Below are positions 1 through 8,789 of a DNA stretch of 33,841 nucleotides, in pieces (the first letter of the stretch is position 1; each line of letters opens with the position of its first letter). A program made the translations under genes and the position numbers. A model generated the notes under the pieces. The model worked only from the letters and a program-made list of their open reading frames with translations, searched no databases and had not been told where the DNA came from. This DNA comes from a virus, in the IMG/VR virus record IMGVR_UViG_3300031788_000067, positions 1-33,841 of that record, one strand, 5' to 3'.

Positions 1-156
1 GAGAGAAGTCATGGGATTACTGATCAGATTTGAATTATTTCCGCCTACGGCAAGAAAGAGTTGCCTAAACCATCCGACCCAAATCGTGTTGAGTTTCCCA
101 TTCGCATCCAGAAGAGGCGTATTGTACGGGACCGGAGGTATGCTCGTAGATGCCAT
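1..156 (-). CDS. Partial tail protein, N-terminus only (runs off the left edge)
   Basis: An open frame begins at an ATG whose first base is 156 and stays open for 52 codons to the window edge. It starts MASTSIPPVPYNTPLLDANG and continues with a TIWVGWFRQLF segment. This 'PLLDxNGKLNxxWxxWF' style of start is common in short structural proteins downstream of gp10-like genes in podoviruses. It lies 3 bases after the gp10-like stop, where P22 carries its tail needle gene 26. The position suggests a needle or tail component, but too little is visible to name it. The coding frame and operon position are clear; the function is inferred only. Confidence 0.6.
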   Translation of the reverse strand, partial: MASTSIPPVPYNTPLLDANGKLNTIWVGWFRQLFLAVGGNNSNLISNPMTSL

Positions 157-159
157 GGA

Positions 160-1602
160 TCACGAGCTCCCTAATTCCATTTCTATCTCTGCCCCAAGGA
201 GGGTCACCTTGATCGGATCAGTAATTCTCACACGGTAAACTCGATCCCTGGCCACGCCTAGACGTCTCCAAATGGAGCGCATTCGACGGGCTCCGATTTG
301 CCCAGCAGCTACCCAATGCTCATTCGAATAGGAATAGGCAAAATCATTTGACCACTGGAGCATGATCTGAGGATTAGTCCCCTGTCCTAATCCATCAGAC
401 GCAAGTCCTGCCTCAAAATCTAGCCAAAACATAGAATGGAAAATTCTCATCAAGTTATTGGACAGATGTGGAGCCGTTCTTTCTCTGCAAATGGCATTGC
501 CATTATCAGTGAATACCGTCAAATCAAGAGCGTAGACATTCCCACTGGAGTAATCTCCAACCACATTCGTACTGAAGGCATAGGCATGACAGTCGGCAAG
601 ATGTCTCTGATAAAGTCCAGTAGACGGAGAAAGGAAACACCTCTCATGCCACAGTCCAATGGTGGAGTCATATACCCAAGTCTGATTTGCTCCTGGTAAA
701 TTAAGGCAGTAGAAAAAATGTCCTGCTTGCTGATAAGTCCAGGCCTTTGCAGTCGATAGATCCCCTAACTGCTGAAGCTCCTGCTCAATGGCATAAGTAC
801 TGATACGGGTGGGCTGGAGTCCCTGAATCCGGTAGATCACCCCAGTCCCATTCTTATCTCGACCTAGCCAGTAAACTGAGGTCTGAATATAGGCAATGGA
901 TGCTGCCGAAGCGCATCCTATTTCAATCACTGCTCCCTGAATTCTCTGAAAAGGAAAAGAATTAGCACCACTGTCATACCAGACTTCTAGGTGACTCTTA
1001 CTCAAGAGATAAAGGTTTTCCTGAAGAGCAATGAGTCCCACCAATGGTTCTGGATCCGCCTCTGCGGAGGCAATGTCTAGTCCATTGAATGGAACTACTT
1101 GATTCAAACCACTCAAATAAAATTCATTTGAATTAGGTTTGTTGAAAATTAAATAACCATCCATGAATGTGACGCTGTTTGCACCATAGAAGCTTGGGTC
1201 TATTATCTGAGCAAATGACAGAGGAGCTACTAGATTCCAATAGTACCCATAAGTCCCATCCACAACCACAGCTTGGATTCCGTTATCTGAAAAGGCAACT
1301 GGACCTGAAAATGTCAGAAGAGTTCCTATACTGGTAGCAACCCAAGAGCTTGAAATCTGATAGAGAACATTCCCTCCGACAGCCCAAAGCTGCCCCATGG
1401 AATCCGTAAAGACCCCTCTGACTGGAGAAGTGGGCAATGTGACTAGAAGTCTCAATCCAGGAGTAGAAACGAGAGATGCAACCTCTCCTTCATTTCCAGT
1501 CCCAAGCTCATCAATTTCCGGATAGAGGTTGATACAACGTTGGCAATCTACCCTCAGGCTTTGAAGGACGTAAGAAGGTCCTATGAAGCCTTTAAACCTC
1601 AT
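160..1602 (-). CDS. P22 gp10-like packaged-DNA stabilisation / tail hub protein
   Basis: The protein has 480 residues, close to the 472 of P22 gp10, which plugs the head after packaging and forms the tail hub. The start (MRFKGFIGPSY, then VDCQRCINLYPE and STPGLRLL) matches the N-terminal pattern of this family in many podoviruses: a 'minimal' beta-propeller-like protein that opens with a list of residues bound for 'NLYPE'. Repeated Val/Tyr/Gly-rich beta-strand segments follow (GQLWAVGGNVLYQISS, GYLIFNKPNS). The start codon overlaps the stop of the gp4-like gene (ATGA), so the two are translationally coupled. In P22 the gene order is also 4, 10, 26. Assignment to the family is fairly sure; a direct role in this phage is inferred. 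Confidence 0.85.
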   Translation of the reverse strand: MRFKGFIGPSYVLQSLRVDCQRCINLYPEIDELGTGNEGEVASLVSTPGLRLLVTLPTSPVRGVFTDSMGQLWAVGGNVLYQISSSWVATSIGTLLTFSGPVAFSDNGIQAVVVDGTYGYYWNLVAPLSFAQIIDPSFYGANSVTFMDGYLIFNKPNSNEFYLSGLNQVVPFNGLDIASAEADPEPLVGLIALQENLYLLSKSHLEVWYDSGANSFPFQRIQGAVIEIGCASAASIAYIQTSVYWLGRDKNGTGVIYRIQGLQPTRISTYAIEQELQQLGDLSTAKAWTYQQAGHFFYCLNLPGANQTWVYDSTIGLWHERCFLSPSTGLYQRHLADCHAYAFSTNVVGDYSSGNVYALDLTVFTDNGNAICRERTAPHLSNNLMRIFHSMFWLDFEAGLASDGLGQGTNPQIMLQWSNDFAYSYSNEHWVAAGQIGARRMRSIWRRLGVARDRVYRVRITDPIKVTLLGAEIEMELGSS

Positions 1603-2321
1603 ATCGGCTCACCCGTGAGCCAATTCCAAACTGCCGGTTTAGCCCTGATTTCCTTATCCACCATAAGATAATTGGGCCTGTAGTTCATTCGCTTGATAGC
1701 GGCCTTGGATTCAATCGCAAGAGCTGCCACATTGTCACTAAGGGCCTTCCCAAATTCGGGAGCCAATTCCACTGCTAGAGCAAACTTTAGGGCCCTCTCA
1801 TAACCGGGAGGCAGAGAAAGAACGGTCGTGATCAAAGCTAGCTCAGCTAGCGGTTTCCAGCTGTAAAGCACCACATTATTCACTCCGGTATTTGGAACTG
1901 GCCAAAAATTCAGGTTATCCAACGGATATGCTTGCTCCGCATACATGTAGAGAGGAAAGGTGGAAGCTAGGGGCTTAATGATGATCGAAGCGTATTCATC
2001 CTTATTCAGGATCTTCATTGGAATTTCAAGAACAGGAGTATTCCCAGCAAGCTGAATCAGGCAATTCTCAATCCGCTGAGCGCGGGTCGTATTGAAATTT
2101 CCACCCGTTCCCATCGTATAAGTCTGCTGGTTGGTCACGAGAGGAAACACCTCTCTCAGCTTGTTTGGAATCAGAAGCTGCTCTGTGCTCCAGCTATCGA
2201 TCAAATCATTCAGAGCCGTCAAAGCATCTGTCTGCTCATTTGCAGAAGGATTCTCGCCAGAAGCAAGAACTCCAATGGTCCTTAGGGAAGCAGCAATGAG
2301 AGCGGCCGCGGTCAACGCCAT
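1599..2321 (-). CDS. P22 gp4-like tail accessory factor (portal-binding adaptor)
   Basis: The protein has 240 residues, longer than P22 gp4 (166). It opens with an alpha-helical stretch (MALTAAALIAASLRTIGVLASGE split by EQTDALTALNDLIDSW), the usual start of gp4-type head-closure proteins that bind under the portal. Later segments such as LPPGYERALKFALAVELAPEFG and IKRMNYRP also fit this family. It overlaps the downstream gp10-like gene by four bases and follows a 72-residue gene with only 3 bases between. It would recruit the gp10-like hub to the filled head. Confidence is high for the family and moderate for the exact equivalent. Confidence 0.82.
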   Translation of the reverse strand: MALTAAALIAASLRTIGVLASGENPSANEQTDALTALNDLIDSWSTEQLLIPNKLREVFPLVTNQQTYTMGTGGNFNTTRAQRIENCLIQLAGNTPVLEIPMKILNKDEYASIIIKPLASTFPLYMYAEQAYPLDNLNFWPVPNTGVNNVVLYSWKPLAELALITTVLSLPPGYERALKFALAVELAPEFGKALSDNVAALAIESKAAIKRMNYRPNYLMVDKEIRAKPAVWNWLTGEPI

Positions 2322-2324
2322 GGC

Positions 2325-2543
2325 CTATTTCCCCTTGGCCTGTGCCTCAAACTTCTCGCGGGCTTTCTTGATGACAGGATCAGGTCGTCTACCGGGAGCA
2401 GTCTCCACTCCGAATTCAGCCGGACTATTGTACCAACCTGGGCCCAAATCTTTCTCATCCTCAAAAGTCTCTGCCAAAGCTGGCTCAAAAGTAGGATGGT
2501 ACTTCCACTTGGGAAATCCGAAATTCTTCTCTTCATCAAGCAT
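2325..2543 (-). CDS. Small conserved phage protein of unknown function (72 aa)
   Basis: This is a charged 72-residue protein (KWKYHPTFEPALAETFEDE, GPGWYNSPAEFG, ending in a Lys-rich helix). The ATG is preceded by a good ribosome binding site (GGAGG about 7 bases upstream), which favours this frame over the alternative frame at 2312-2539. It sits between the terminator after the capsid block and the gp4-like gene, so it belongs to the neck/tail set. Short proteins with a 'GPGWYNSP' segment are common beside podovirus coat genes, but no role is known to me. Confidence 0.65.
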   Translation of the reverse strand: MLDEEKNFGFPKWKYHPTFEPALAETFEDEKDLGPGWYNSPAEFGVETAPGRRPDPVIKKAREKFEAQAKGK

Positions 2544-2557
2544 GCAAAACCTCCATC

Positions 2558-2621
2558 AAAAAATTGGGTGTGGAATCAAATATGGGGAGCGATCGCCATA
2601 TTCTTTCCCACACCCAAAAAA
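2558..2621 (-). terminator. Intrinsic terminator after the capsid genes
   Basis: Read on the minus strand, a 10-bp perfect stem TTGGGTGTGG/CCACACCCAA (arms at 2608-2617 and 2564-2573) encloses a second 7-bp stem AATATGG/CCATATT, and is followed at once by six T. It lies just after the stop of the decoration-like gene and would separate high-level capsid transcripts from the neck and tail genes. Confidence 0.85.
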
Positions 2622-2627
2622 GGACTA

Positions 2628-4016
2628 CTATAAACCAGCCATCAAGCCAAGGTTCACAAAGGCAGTGCGCTCGGCATTGCTCAGATTGCCCAGCTGATTG
2701 ATGACAGGACTTACATGCTGAAACACGCTATTGCCAGCTCCAGGTGCCTTCACCTGGAAGTTTCCAACCACGTAAACTTCTGTCGGGGGCACAATTGCCG
2801 AGGACGTCAGATTCACGAAGTTGATAGCGAGCGTATTTGCAGCACTCACGCGGACACCCCCAATACCCAAACCAGGGGTATAAGAAGGCTTATTCACCCA
2901 GACAGCGGATCCGGCTACAAGACCGGTGACCGTAAAGGTCTGCTCAGCCGAAGTATTTGCTGCCACAGAGGCGGGAGCAATCGACGGAGTATAGACAACC
3001 ATCGGAGCCACAGGAGCCAGTCGTTTGGTTGCGATCCCATAGACTTCCGAAGCCGTAGGAGTCGCCCCAGTTCCAATACCCGCAAAATAGAGGGTAACGT
3101 TGTTAGCTGTGGGAATTCCTTTCACAGGATAGGCGGCATTCGACGCATTGGCTTGAGCCGTAGGATCGAATAAACCTACGATCATATCGGTTGCAAGGAT
3201 CCCGGTAATGCTGGTGTTTCCGCCACTGACCACTACCCCTGCTCCGATTGCACCCACGGTTCCAACGTTGAAACCATACATGAGCTCGTTGCCGATCGCA
3301 TCCAAACCTGCTAGGCCAAAGATCGTGTAGGCTTCACTTGCCGTGGGGGTGATTGCAGAACCAGTGAAGTTCGCAAACGTGATCCCAAGCAAGTTACTAC
3401 CCACAATTCGACAGCCCAAAATGTCGAGGCCTGCCTGAGCAGTAGGCTTCATCACCTGGACTAGGAAGTTTGCAGGCAAACCCACGACAGAGAACTGCTG
3501 CTCTACTGTAGTATTTGCCGCCACCGCTGCGGGAGAAAGCGTCGCCGACAAAGTCGGAAGACCTCTCAAAGCCACAACGATGTAATTTTCACTGGCCGTA
3601 GGAGTGAGGGAAGATCCCGTAGCATTACCAAAGGTAATTCCCAGGGTATTCCCCGAGGATACTCTGACGTTCCCCACAGACAAACCAGCTTGAGCAGTTG
3701 GTTTATTTACATAGAGAAGGTCTCCAGAAGCCAAAAGCATTTGGCCTCCAGTTCCCGTTTGAATCGTCAAAGTCTGTTCTGCAGTCGTATTGATTGTGAC
3801 TGCAGAAGGAGACTGTGCACTATGATAGGTCGTCACTACGCCGCCAGCTGCGCCACGAGTGATCGCCAATTGATCATTTCCCGACGGCTGAGCTACTGGA
3901 GTAGCTCCAAAGAATCCTAACTTGGATCCTGCTTGGGCTACTACATAGCCATCGCCGCTGCTTGACGGCGAATCCATTTGATTTGATAGGCTTACTGCCT
4001 GTGCCTGAGGTGCCAT
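2628..4016 (-). CDS. Repeat-rich virion decoration / head-fibre-like protein
   Basis: This 462-residue protein is rich in Ala, Thr, Val and Gly and contains about four tandem units of roughly 80-90 residues (about 70-155, 160-240, 245-335 and 345-422). Recurring motifs are 'xAANTxxEQxFxVxGL', 'KPTAQAGLxI', 'NxLGITFxNxTGS' and 'TPTASExY'. The pattern of short beta strands suggests stacked Ig-like or beta-sandwich domains. The N-terminus (1-65) and the C-terminal tail (LSNAERTAFVNLGLMAGL) are unique. It lies directly downstream of the coat gene in the same operon and upstream of a strong terminator, the usual place of a capsid decoration or head-fibre gene. I do not recognise a named family; the decoration role is inferred from position and repeats. 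Confidence 0.65.
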   Translation of the reverse strand: MAPQAQAVSLSNQMDSPSSSGDGYVVAQAGSKLGFFGATPVAQPSGNDQLAITRGAAGGVVTTYHSAQSPSAVTINTTAEQTLTIQTGTGGQMLLASGDLLYVNKPTAQAGLSVGNVRVSSGNTLGITFGNATGSSLTPTASENYIVVALRGLPTLSATLSPAAVAANTTVEQQFSVVGLPANFLVQVMKPTAQAGLDILGCRIVGSNLLGITFANFTGSAITPTASEAYTIFGLAGLDAIGNELMYGFNVGTVGAIGAGVVVSGGNTSITGILATDMIVGLFDPTAQANASNAAYPVKGIPTANNVTLYFAGIGTGATPTASEVYGIATKRLAPVAPMVVYTPSIAPASVAANTSAEQTFTVTGLVAGSAVWVNKPSYTPGLGIGGVRVSAANTLAINFVNLTSSAIVPPTEVYVVGNFQVKAPGAGNSVFQHVSPVINQLGNLSNAERTAFVNLGLMAGL

Positions 4017-4046
4017 TGTATATTTTCTCCTTTCCCTTAGTTTAGA

Positions 4047-5258
4047 TTAGCCTTGAAGCCTACATGCCCACTCTGGTCGCATTGCGGCCCATCCGTAAAG
4101 GATGTCCAAACGACAAGGGAAGGTATCACTATTGATATCGTATGCTCGCACAATGCGAATCGACAATCCAGACTCCTCATCAGAGGCAACCGAGGCAAAG
4201 TCCACTCCACCCGGCATTTCTAGATCAGCAGTTCCCAGGGTAAAGGCATTTTTATGAGCCAACATGTTCTGAGGAGAAGACACCCCAGCGGCACCGCTCA
4301 CTGTTATTGAAGCTCCCCCCGCAGGCGACACATCTACCGTCTGAGTAGGACCTGAAGTCACGATGCTTGGATAGATTGGAATGCTAGCCTGACCACTGCT
4401 GTTAGAGTTCACAGAAGCCGTCACAAGGAAGCACTGAAGCTGCCCGGTGGACTGCTTTGTGATCGGGTTCACAGAATGCACTCCAGCAATCGTAAAGCAA
4501 TCGCCGACGTTGAGGAGCGCCGTGATTGAGGCACTCCATCCATTGGTAGCTAGGCTGGATCCTGACTGGCTTCCTCCATTGACAAGAGGAGTTCCACCCA
4601 AAGCACCTACAGTTCGGCTATAGATATTCTGAGCCATATACCATTCAGCACCCAAACCCTGCCCCATCATGCCTTTTTCATACTGTTCAGCGATCCTGGT
4701 CGAAGACTGGAATAAGCCAGACAGTGCGTTCACGATCGAAGGCTGAGTTACGGGAGCGATGAAGAATGACCTCATGTCGTCACTGGGACATGCCATTTCA
4801 TTCAACTTCTGCTGAGCCTGAAGGAAAAGCAGCATCGTATTGGGAGTAGTACCAGGAGTGCTCACGAAGTTAGCTGTATTCTGAGCAGCCATCGTAAGAC
4901 CATCCAAGTCCACTTGGTTGGCAAGAGCAATCACAGCATTGTCCAAATAACGCTCCTTGAAGCGATCGATGGTCAAGGTCAGATCGACGCTGGAAAAGAG
5001 AAAGTCCACATGCTTCTGGCTCGAGAGCACCAAAGCCTGGCTTTCTTCGATCACGTTCTGAACGTTCAGAGCTGGACCACTAGAGACCGTGAACCGTGGA
5101 GGTTTACGGACAGTAACTGTGTTACCGATCTTGGCTCCTTTGATCGCAAACTCAGAGGAATATTGCTTATCTACTTTTTCTGTAAACCCAAGCTTATTCT
5201 TAAAAGCCATCAGGGCTTCTTTAGCAATGATGCTTGGGGTTAATATCTGGTTGGCCAT
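4047..5258 (-). CDS. Major capsid protein, P22 coat-like
   Basis: The protein has 403 residues (P22 coat has 430). The N-terminus MANQILTPSIIAKEALMAF followed by NKLGFTEKVDKQYSSEF and then a KIGNTVTVRKPPRF segment is the signature start of the P22 coat (gp5) family. A helix with 'SVDLTLTIDRFKERYLDNAVIALANQVD' character follows. The fold in this family is HK97-like with an inserted I-domain. It lies between the scaffold and the decoration-like genes, as expected, and forms the icosahedral shell. Confidence 0.92.
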   Translation of the reverse strand: MANQILTPSIIAKEALMAFKNKLGFTEKVDKQYSSEFAIKGAKIGNTVTVRKPPRFTVSSGPALNVQNVIEESQALVLSSQKHVDFLFSSVDLTLTIDRFKERYLDNAVIALANQVDLDGLTMAAQNTANFVSTPGTTPNTMLLFLQAQQKLNEMACPSDDMRSFFIAPVTQPSIVNALSGLFQSSTRIAEQYEKGMMGQGLGAEWYMAQNIYSRTVGALGGTPLVNGGSQSGSSLATNGWSASITALLNVGDCFTIAGVHSVNPITKQSTGQLQCFLVTASVNSNSSGQASIPIYPSIVTSGPTQTVDVSPAGGASITVSGAAGVSSPQNMLAHKNAFTLGTADLEMPGGVDFASVASDEESGLSIRIVRAYDINSDTFPCRLDILYGWAAMRPEWACRLQG

Positions 5259-5278
5259 ATCTCATTCAAACGAGTTTT

Positions 5279-6223
5279 TTAGGCTCGTCCTTTCCTTTTA
5301 TTGATCTGCTCCTTACGAATGGCCTCATATTCCCTCTGAGATAAACTGGCATCAAAAATCGATTTTGGACTCGATCCTTTCCCACCAGTTCCCACCGGGT
5401 CAATTGGCCTAGGAGCATTGGTTATTCTTCTTTCTTCAGTAGAAGCAGTGCTTTTAGCAGAAGATATTTTCGCCTCGAACTTGCCAACTTCTCGAGCACA
5501 ATCCAAAGGAGGAAGTCTCGAGATGCGTTCAAATTCTTGCGGATTTTTGGCCAAAAGATAGCTCAATTCAGGACCATTCTCTGAATTCAGAAGAATGGCT
5601 CTAAGGGATGGGGAAAGAGGAATGTGATCCACTTCAGAAATCACGTCCTGAAAATCGGGATTCTTTTCAGAAAAAGATTTGAGCTTCTCCTGATAAGTCT
5701 GAACAGTTTTAGTCTGTTCTCGCTCCAATTCCCGCTTCTGCTGGGTTTGATCCCTATCCCTTAATTTCTGCTCCATCTTCCAATCTGCAAGTGCCTCGAC
5801 AAACTCAGCATGAGTCCCAAAATCATCTGCCTTGGGCTTTCCAGTTTGCTGAGGCGGCTCTTGCTTAGGAGGCTCTCCTTTGGTTGCGCTAGCGTTTTTA
5901 ATCGCCTGCTGCTTCCAATATTCGAGCTCCTGCTGGGTCTGAGCATTTTTTGCATTGAGCTTATCTATCCGGCGCTGAAATCCCCCTTTTTTACGGGGCT
6001 CTTCTGTCTCGCCTTTCGTTTCTACTGTTTCCTCAGTTTCCGATTCTGGGGATTCATTTTGCGAGGCTTCCGGCTCTTTCGATTCGGTTACCTGCTCGGA
6101 GGAAGTGCCAGACCCTTGAGAATCTTGGGTACCTGCTTCGACCTTTTCCCCACGATTTTCAGCCGCGGGAAGAGGTGGAGGAGGGGTACTTGGCTTTTCG
6201 TTGGATCTGACTTGAATGTTCAT
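5279..6223 (-). CDS. Capsid scaffolding protein
   Basis: The protein has 314 residues (P22 scaffold gp8 has 303). It has a long acidic, low-complexity N-terminus rich in Glu, Ser and Pro (to about 75), a coiled-coil-like middle (FQRRIDKLNAKNAQTQQELEYWKQQA at about 83-108, and a second charged helix at 150-185), and a basic end (EQINKRKGRA). Basic C-terminal helices of scaffolds bind the coat N-arm. The position between portal and coat is that of P22 gene 8. Sequence in this class is poorly conserved, so the call rests on composition, length and position. Confidence 0.8.
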   Translation of the reverse strand: MNIQVRSNEKPSTPPPPLPAAENRGEKVEAGTQDSQGSGTSSEQVTESKEPEASQNESPESETEETVETKGETEEPRKKGGFQRRIDKLNAKNAQTQQELEYWKQQAIKNASATKGEPPKQEPPQQTGKPKADDFGTHAEFVEALADWKMEQKLRDRDQTQQKRELEREQTKTVQTYQEKLKSFSEKNPDFQDVISEVDHIPLSPSLRAILLNSENGPELSYLLAKNPQEFERISRLPPLDCAREVGKFEAKISSAKSTASTEERRITNAPRPIDPVGTGGKGSSPKSIFDASLSQREYEAIRKEQINKRKGRA

Positions 6224-6231
6224 GGCTCTTA

Positions 6232-8433
6232 TTACTCCATGGGTATGCCCGGTGGTAACCCGCCGGTAGGTCCTGATCCCACGTGGCCAGCGCCAGCGTA
6301 ATTTCCGCCATCTGCTGCCTCGGGGACAAAATTGCTCTGAGCATCAATTGGCACATTCGCATTGAGAAGCTTCATGCGATTATTGATCGCAGCCACCTCG
6401 TGCTCGAGCATCACGATACTTGCCTGCGATCCGAGCTTTGCCAAATTGATTTCAATATCTGCCTGGATCTTAGCAAGCTCAATGCGCTCTTTGCTTTCTA
6501 GATCCAATTTCTTGGTTTCGATGATCTTTGTGCATTCGTTCAATCGATCAGTGAGGTTCTTCACCATGCCCTGCATTTGCTGCATTTGGACCTGAACCAT
6601 TGGCGGAATCTTCATATTCTTAGGATCGGTCTGAAGAGTAGGAGGAAGGGTCATCTTGATGCGCTCAGACATCTCTTGGGCGCCCGGCCAGTCCATGTTC
6701 TTAATCATCAGGTCACCCATGATCGACATCAACTGAGGATAGGCTTGAGTCATCTGAGCCATCGCCGTTGCTGCCTCCTGACGCTTGCTGGCAAAGCTTG
6801 GCCCAGTATCAATGGTGACGTCGTATTTTCCGACATCAAGAGAATAGAGCACTTCTTTCCCGTTCTCATCAGTCCAAGGCTGATTGAGTCTGACCATCTT
6901 CTGCGTGCCATCGTCTCCTATAATTCGGGCAGTTCGGGCCGCATCATAAATTTTTGGGATGATTTCTACCAGAATGCGCCCTGCATGCTTCATGGAGAGA
7001 TGCAGGTTGTCAACGAAATGGAAATTGGAAATCTGAGTCTGAGTCTGCCTGCGCTGGATCGCAATTCCGCTTGCATCGGGTGTTACTTGCCCTAGTGATG
7101 CGTCATAGACGCCGGTAGTTGCCTTGAGGTCGTCTGCTGCAAGCATCGCGGCTTGCGTAATCGCTTGCGTCGCTGGTTCAAAGCTCTGTCTTTGGGGAGG
7201 GGGGGCCAATTCCCCCGAAAAGCTAACCGGCTTGTAGTAGAGAAAAGAGTGATTCCTTCGATTAGCTTCCGACCAAGCTTGCTCATATCCTTCGATTTGA
7301 CCCTCAGCGACAATGAAAGGAGCCCTGGGAGCGAGAGCAATCGTCTCAGTCTCAGCAGACTTCCAGTAATTGTACATGCGCTGGGGATCCTTCGCATGAC
7401 GGATCACACTCTCAATAATCCTCTGACCATTCACCCAGAGCTGAGCTCCATAGACGGGAATGATGGGAATGTAGCTACCAGGGAAAATCGTTCTCTCGAG
7501 AATCTCAATGCCATTGATCTTGAGCCAATGAATGACAGGGACCTTTGCAATCCTTGAGGAGACCACCCGCGCATCGATCCCTGCCTGAGAAGCCCTTAAC
7601 ACGGTAGGCTCAACTTCGTCCGCGCGGACTACTTGTCCGGTCTTAAGGAGGAAAATCTGCTTTTCTACTAATTCTTTATAAAAATACTCAGCTATTCGAA
7701 AGGTATCACCTTTCATCCAGTCGGGCGGGTTATTTCCCACCGATGAGTAGTCACCCAGGCTCGAGGTCAACTGAGCATTGGGGTACTGCCTTGCGAATTC
7801 ATCCTTTGTGAGCCAGTCCTCGATGAATCCCCAGTTAGCATCTGATCCATCCATCTCCTGGGAGTAAGGATCCATATAAACTGAGAAAGCATCACGGATC
7901 CTACGAATGAAGAGCTCCTGATTGAAACTCTGAGGATCTGAAAAACCGGGGACGATTCGGAAGTATCCAAAGCTAGAGGTTGCGGCTGCATCGAACGCCG
8001 TGTCATAGGCGTTCTCGGCATTAGAATTGTACTCGATATGGCGAATGAGGCCCTGAATGATCCGGGCAGTTTCCTGATCCGCACCATCTCCCACGGGATG
8101 AACCTTGATCGAAGGGCGGTTCTGTCTTTGATCATTTGTGACCTGCTGCACGAATTGAGGAAGGCGGTTGATTACCAGGCAAGGGCGACCGTCTCTTTCA
8201 CGATCTTGCTGAATGTTGTCGGGCCATTGGATCCCTGCTCTGAACTGTAAGTCATCTAGAGCACGCCTTCTAATTTCTGATTCAGCAATCTGAGCCTGCT
8301 CCAAACGATCGAGAGCAGTCCTTAAAGTCTTCTCATCCTCTTGTCTTTTAAGTTCTATTGCGTCATCAGACGGTACAATATCGACTTCCACTGAAAGTGG
8401 AACTTTGATTTCTGCCTCGAGGGAAGGGGTCAC
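6232..8433 (-). CDS. Portal protein, P22 gp1-like
   Basis: The protein has 733 residues (P22 portal has 725). Features of the P22-type portal family are visible: FRAGIQWPDNIQQDRERDGRPCLVINRLP near residues 64-92, a QVTNDQRQNRP segment, RRIRDAFSVYMDPYSQEMDGSDANWGF in the wing, RHAKDPQRMYNYWKSAET, and a long Gln/Met-rich helical C-terminal barrel from about 620. The start codon is GTG with AGGA upstream. This dodecameric ring is the DNA entry channel and terminase dock. It is the first gene of the minus-strand capsid operon. Unusually, it is separated from the terminase genes by a plus-strand glycosyltransferase cassette. Confidence 0.93.
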   Translation of the reverse strand: MTPSLEAEIKVPLSVEVDIVPSDDAIELKRQEDEKTLRTALDRLEQAQIAESEIRRRALDDLQFRAGIQWPDNIQQDRERDGRPCLVINRLPQFVQQVTNDQRQNRPSIKVHPVGDGADQETARIIQGLIRHIEYNSNAENAYDTAFDAAATSSFGYFRIVPGFSDPQSFNQELFIRRIRDAFSVYMDPYSQEMDGSDANWGFIEDWLTKDEFARQYPNAQLTSSLGDYSSVGNNPPDWMKGDTFRIAEYFYKELVEKQIFLLKTGQVVRADEVEPTVLRASQAGIDARVVSSRIAKVPVIHWLKINGIEILERTIFPGSYIPIIPVYGAQLWVNGQRIIESVIRHAKDPQRMYNYWKSAETETIALAPRAPFIVAEGQIEGYEQAWSEANRRNHSFLYYKPVSFSGELAPPPQRQSFEPATQAITQAAMLAADDLKATTGVYDASLGQVTPDASGIAIQRRQTQTQISNFHFVDNLHLSMKHAGRILVEIIPKIYDAARTARIIGDDGTQKMVRLNQPWTDENGKEVLYSLDVGKYDVTIDTGPSFASKRQEAATAMAQMTQAYPQLMSIMGDLMIKNMDWPGAQEMSERIKMTLPPTLQTDPKNMKIPPMVQVQMQQMQGMVKNLTDRLNECTKIIETKKLDLESKERIELAKIQADIEINLAKLGSQASIVMLEHEVAAINNRMKLLNANVPIDAQSNFVPEAADGGNYAGAGHVGSGPTGGLPPGIPME

Positions 8434-8525
8434 GATGTATATCCTGGCACAAAAATAAGGTTTTAAAAACTTTCAAGTGATAATAGGAAAAAACTTGTCT
8501 GTCAAAATAGGAATAGGAGCCCTCA
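8434..8525. promoter_or_regulatory. Divergent intergenic region between portal and glycosyltransferase cassette
   Basis: This is a 92-base AT-rich gap between two divergent transcription units. It must hold the plus-strand promoter of the cassette, and possibly a minus-strand one for the capsid operon. I see AT-rich blocks (around 8459-8485) but no box pair close enough to consensus to place exactly. The plus-strand gene has a clear AGGAG ribosome binding site just before its ATG. Confidence 0.4.
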
Positions 8526-8789
8526 ATGTCAACTACTACTACTGATGAAATGAAAACAACCGAAACTCAAACGCCACCTCTCACTGAAACTGCCAAACTG
8601 ATTCTTTGTCGACTTTCTAATGGTCAAGTCCAGTACACTATCGCCGGCACCGATCCCGACCTCGCTGGGCTCCTTGCTTTCGGAAGCGCAGTTGTTCACG
8701 AAAGAATGCGGTCCACTGTAGCCGCCGTTGGCAATCAGAAGCCTGCAATCGTGAAACTTCCTCCAGAAATGGAACCTAAACTTCAATGA
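8526..8789 (+). CDS. Small protein of unknown function, first gene of glycosyltransferase cassette
   Basis: This 87-residue protein has a Thr-rich N-terminus (about 1-20) and a small globular part with 'KLILCRLSNGQVQYTIAGTDPDLAGLLAFGSAV'. It has an AGGAG ribosome binding site, and its stop overlaps the start of the GT9 gene (ATGA), so the two are coupled. No signal peptide or membrane segment is seen. I do not recognise it; the coupling suggests it acts with the glycosyltransferases. Confidence 0.7.
   Translation: MSTTTTDEMKTTETQTPPLTETAKLILCRLSNGQVQYTIAGTDPDLAGLLAFGSAVVHERMRSTVAAVGNQKPAIVKLPPEMEPKLQ

Noticed and set aside
2312-2539. 75-codon frame overlapping the 72-residue gene
   Set aside because: Arg/Leu-rich shadow frame; the 2325-2543 frame has the GGAGG site.
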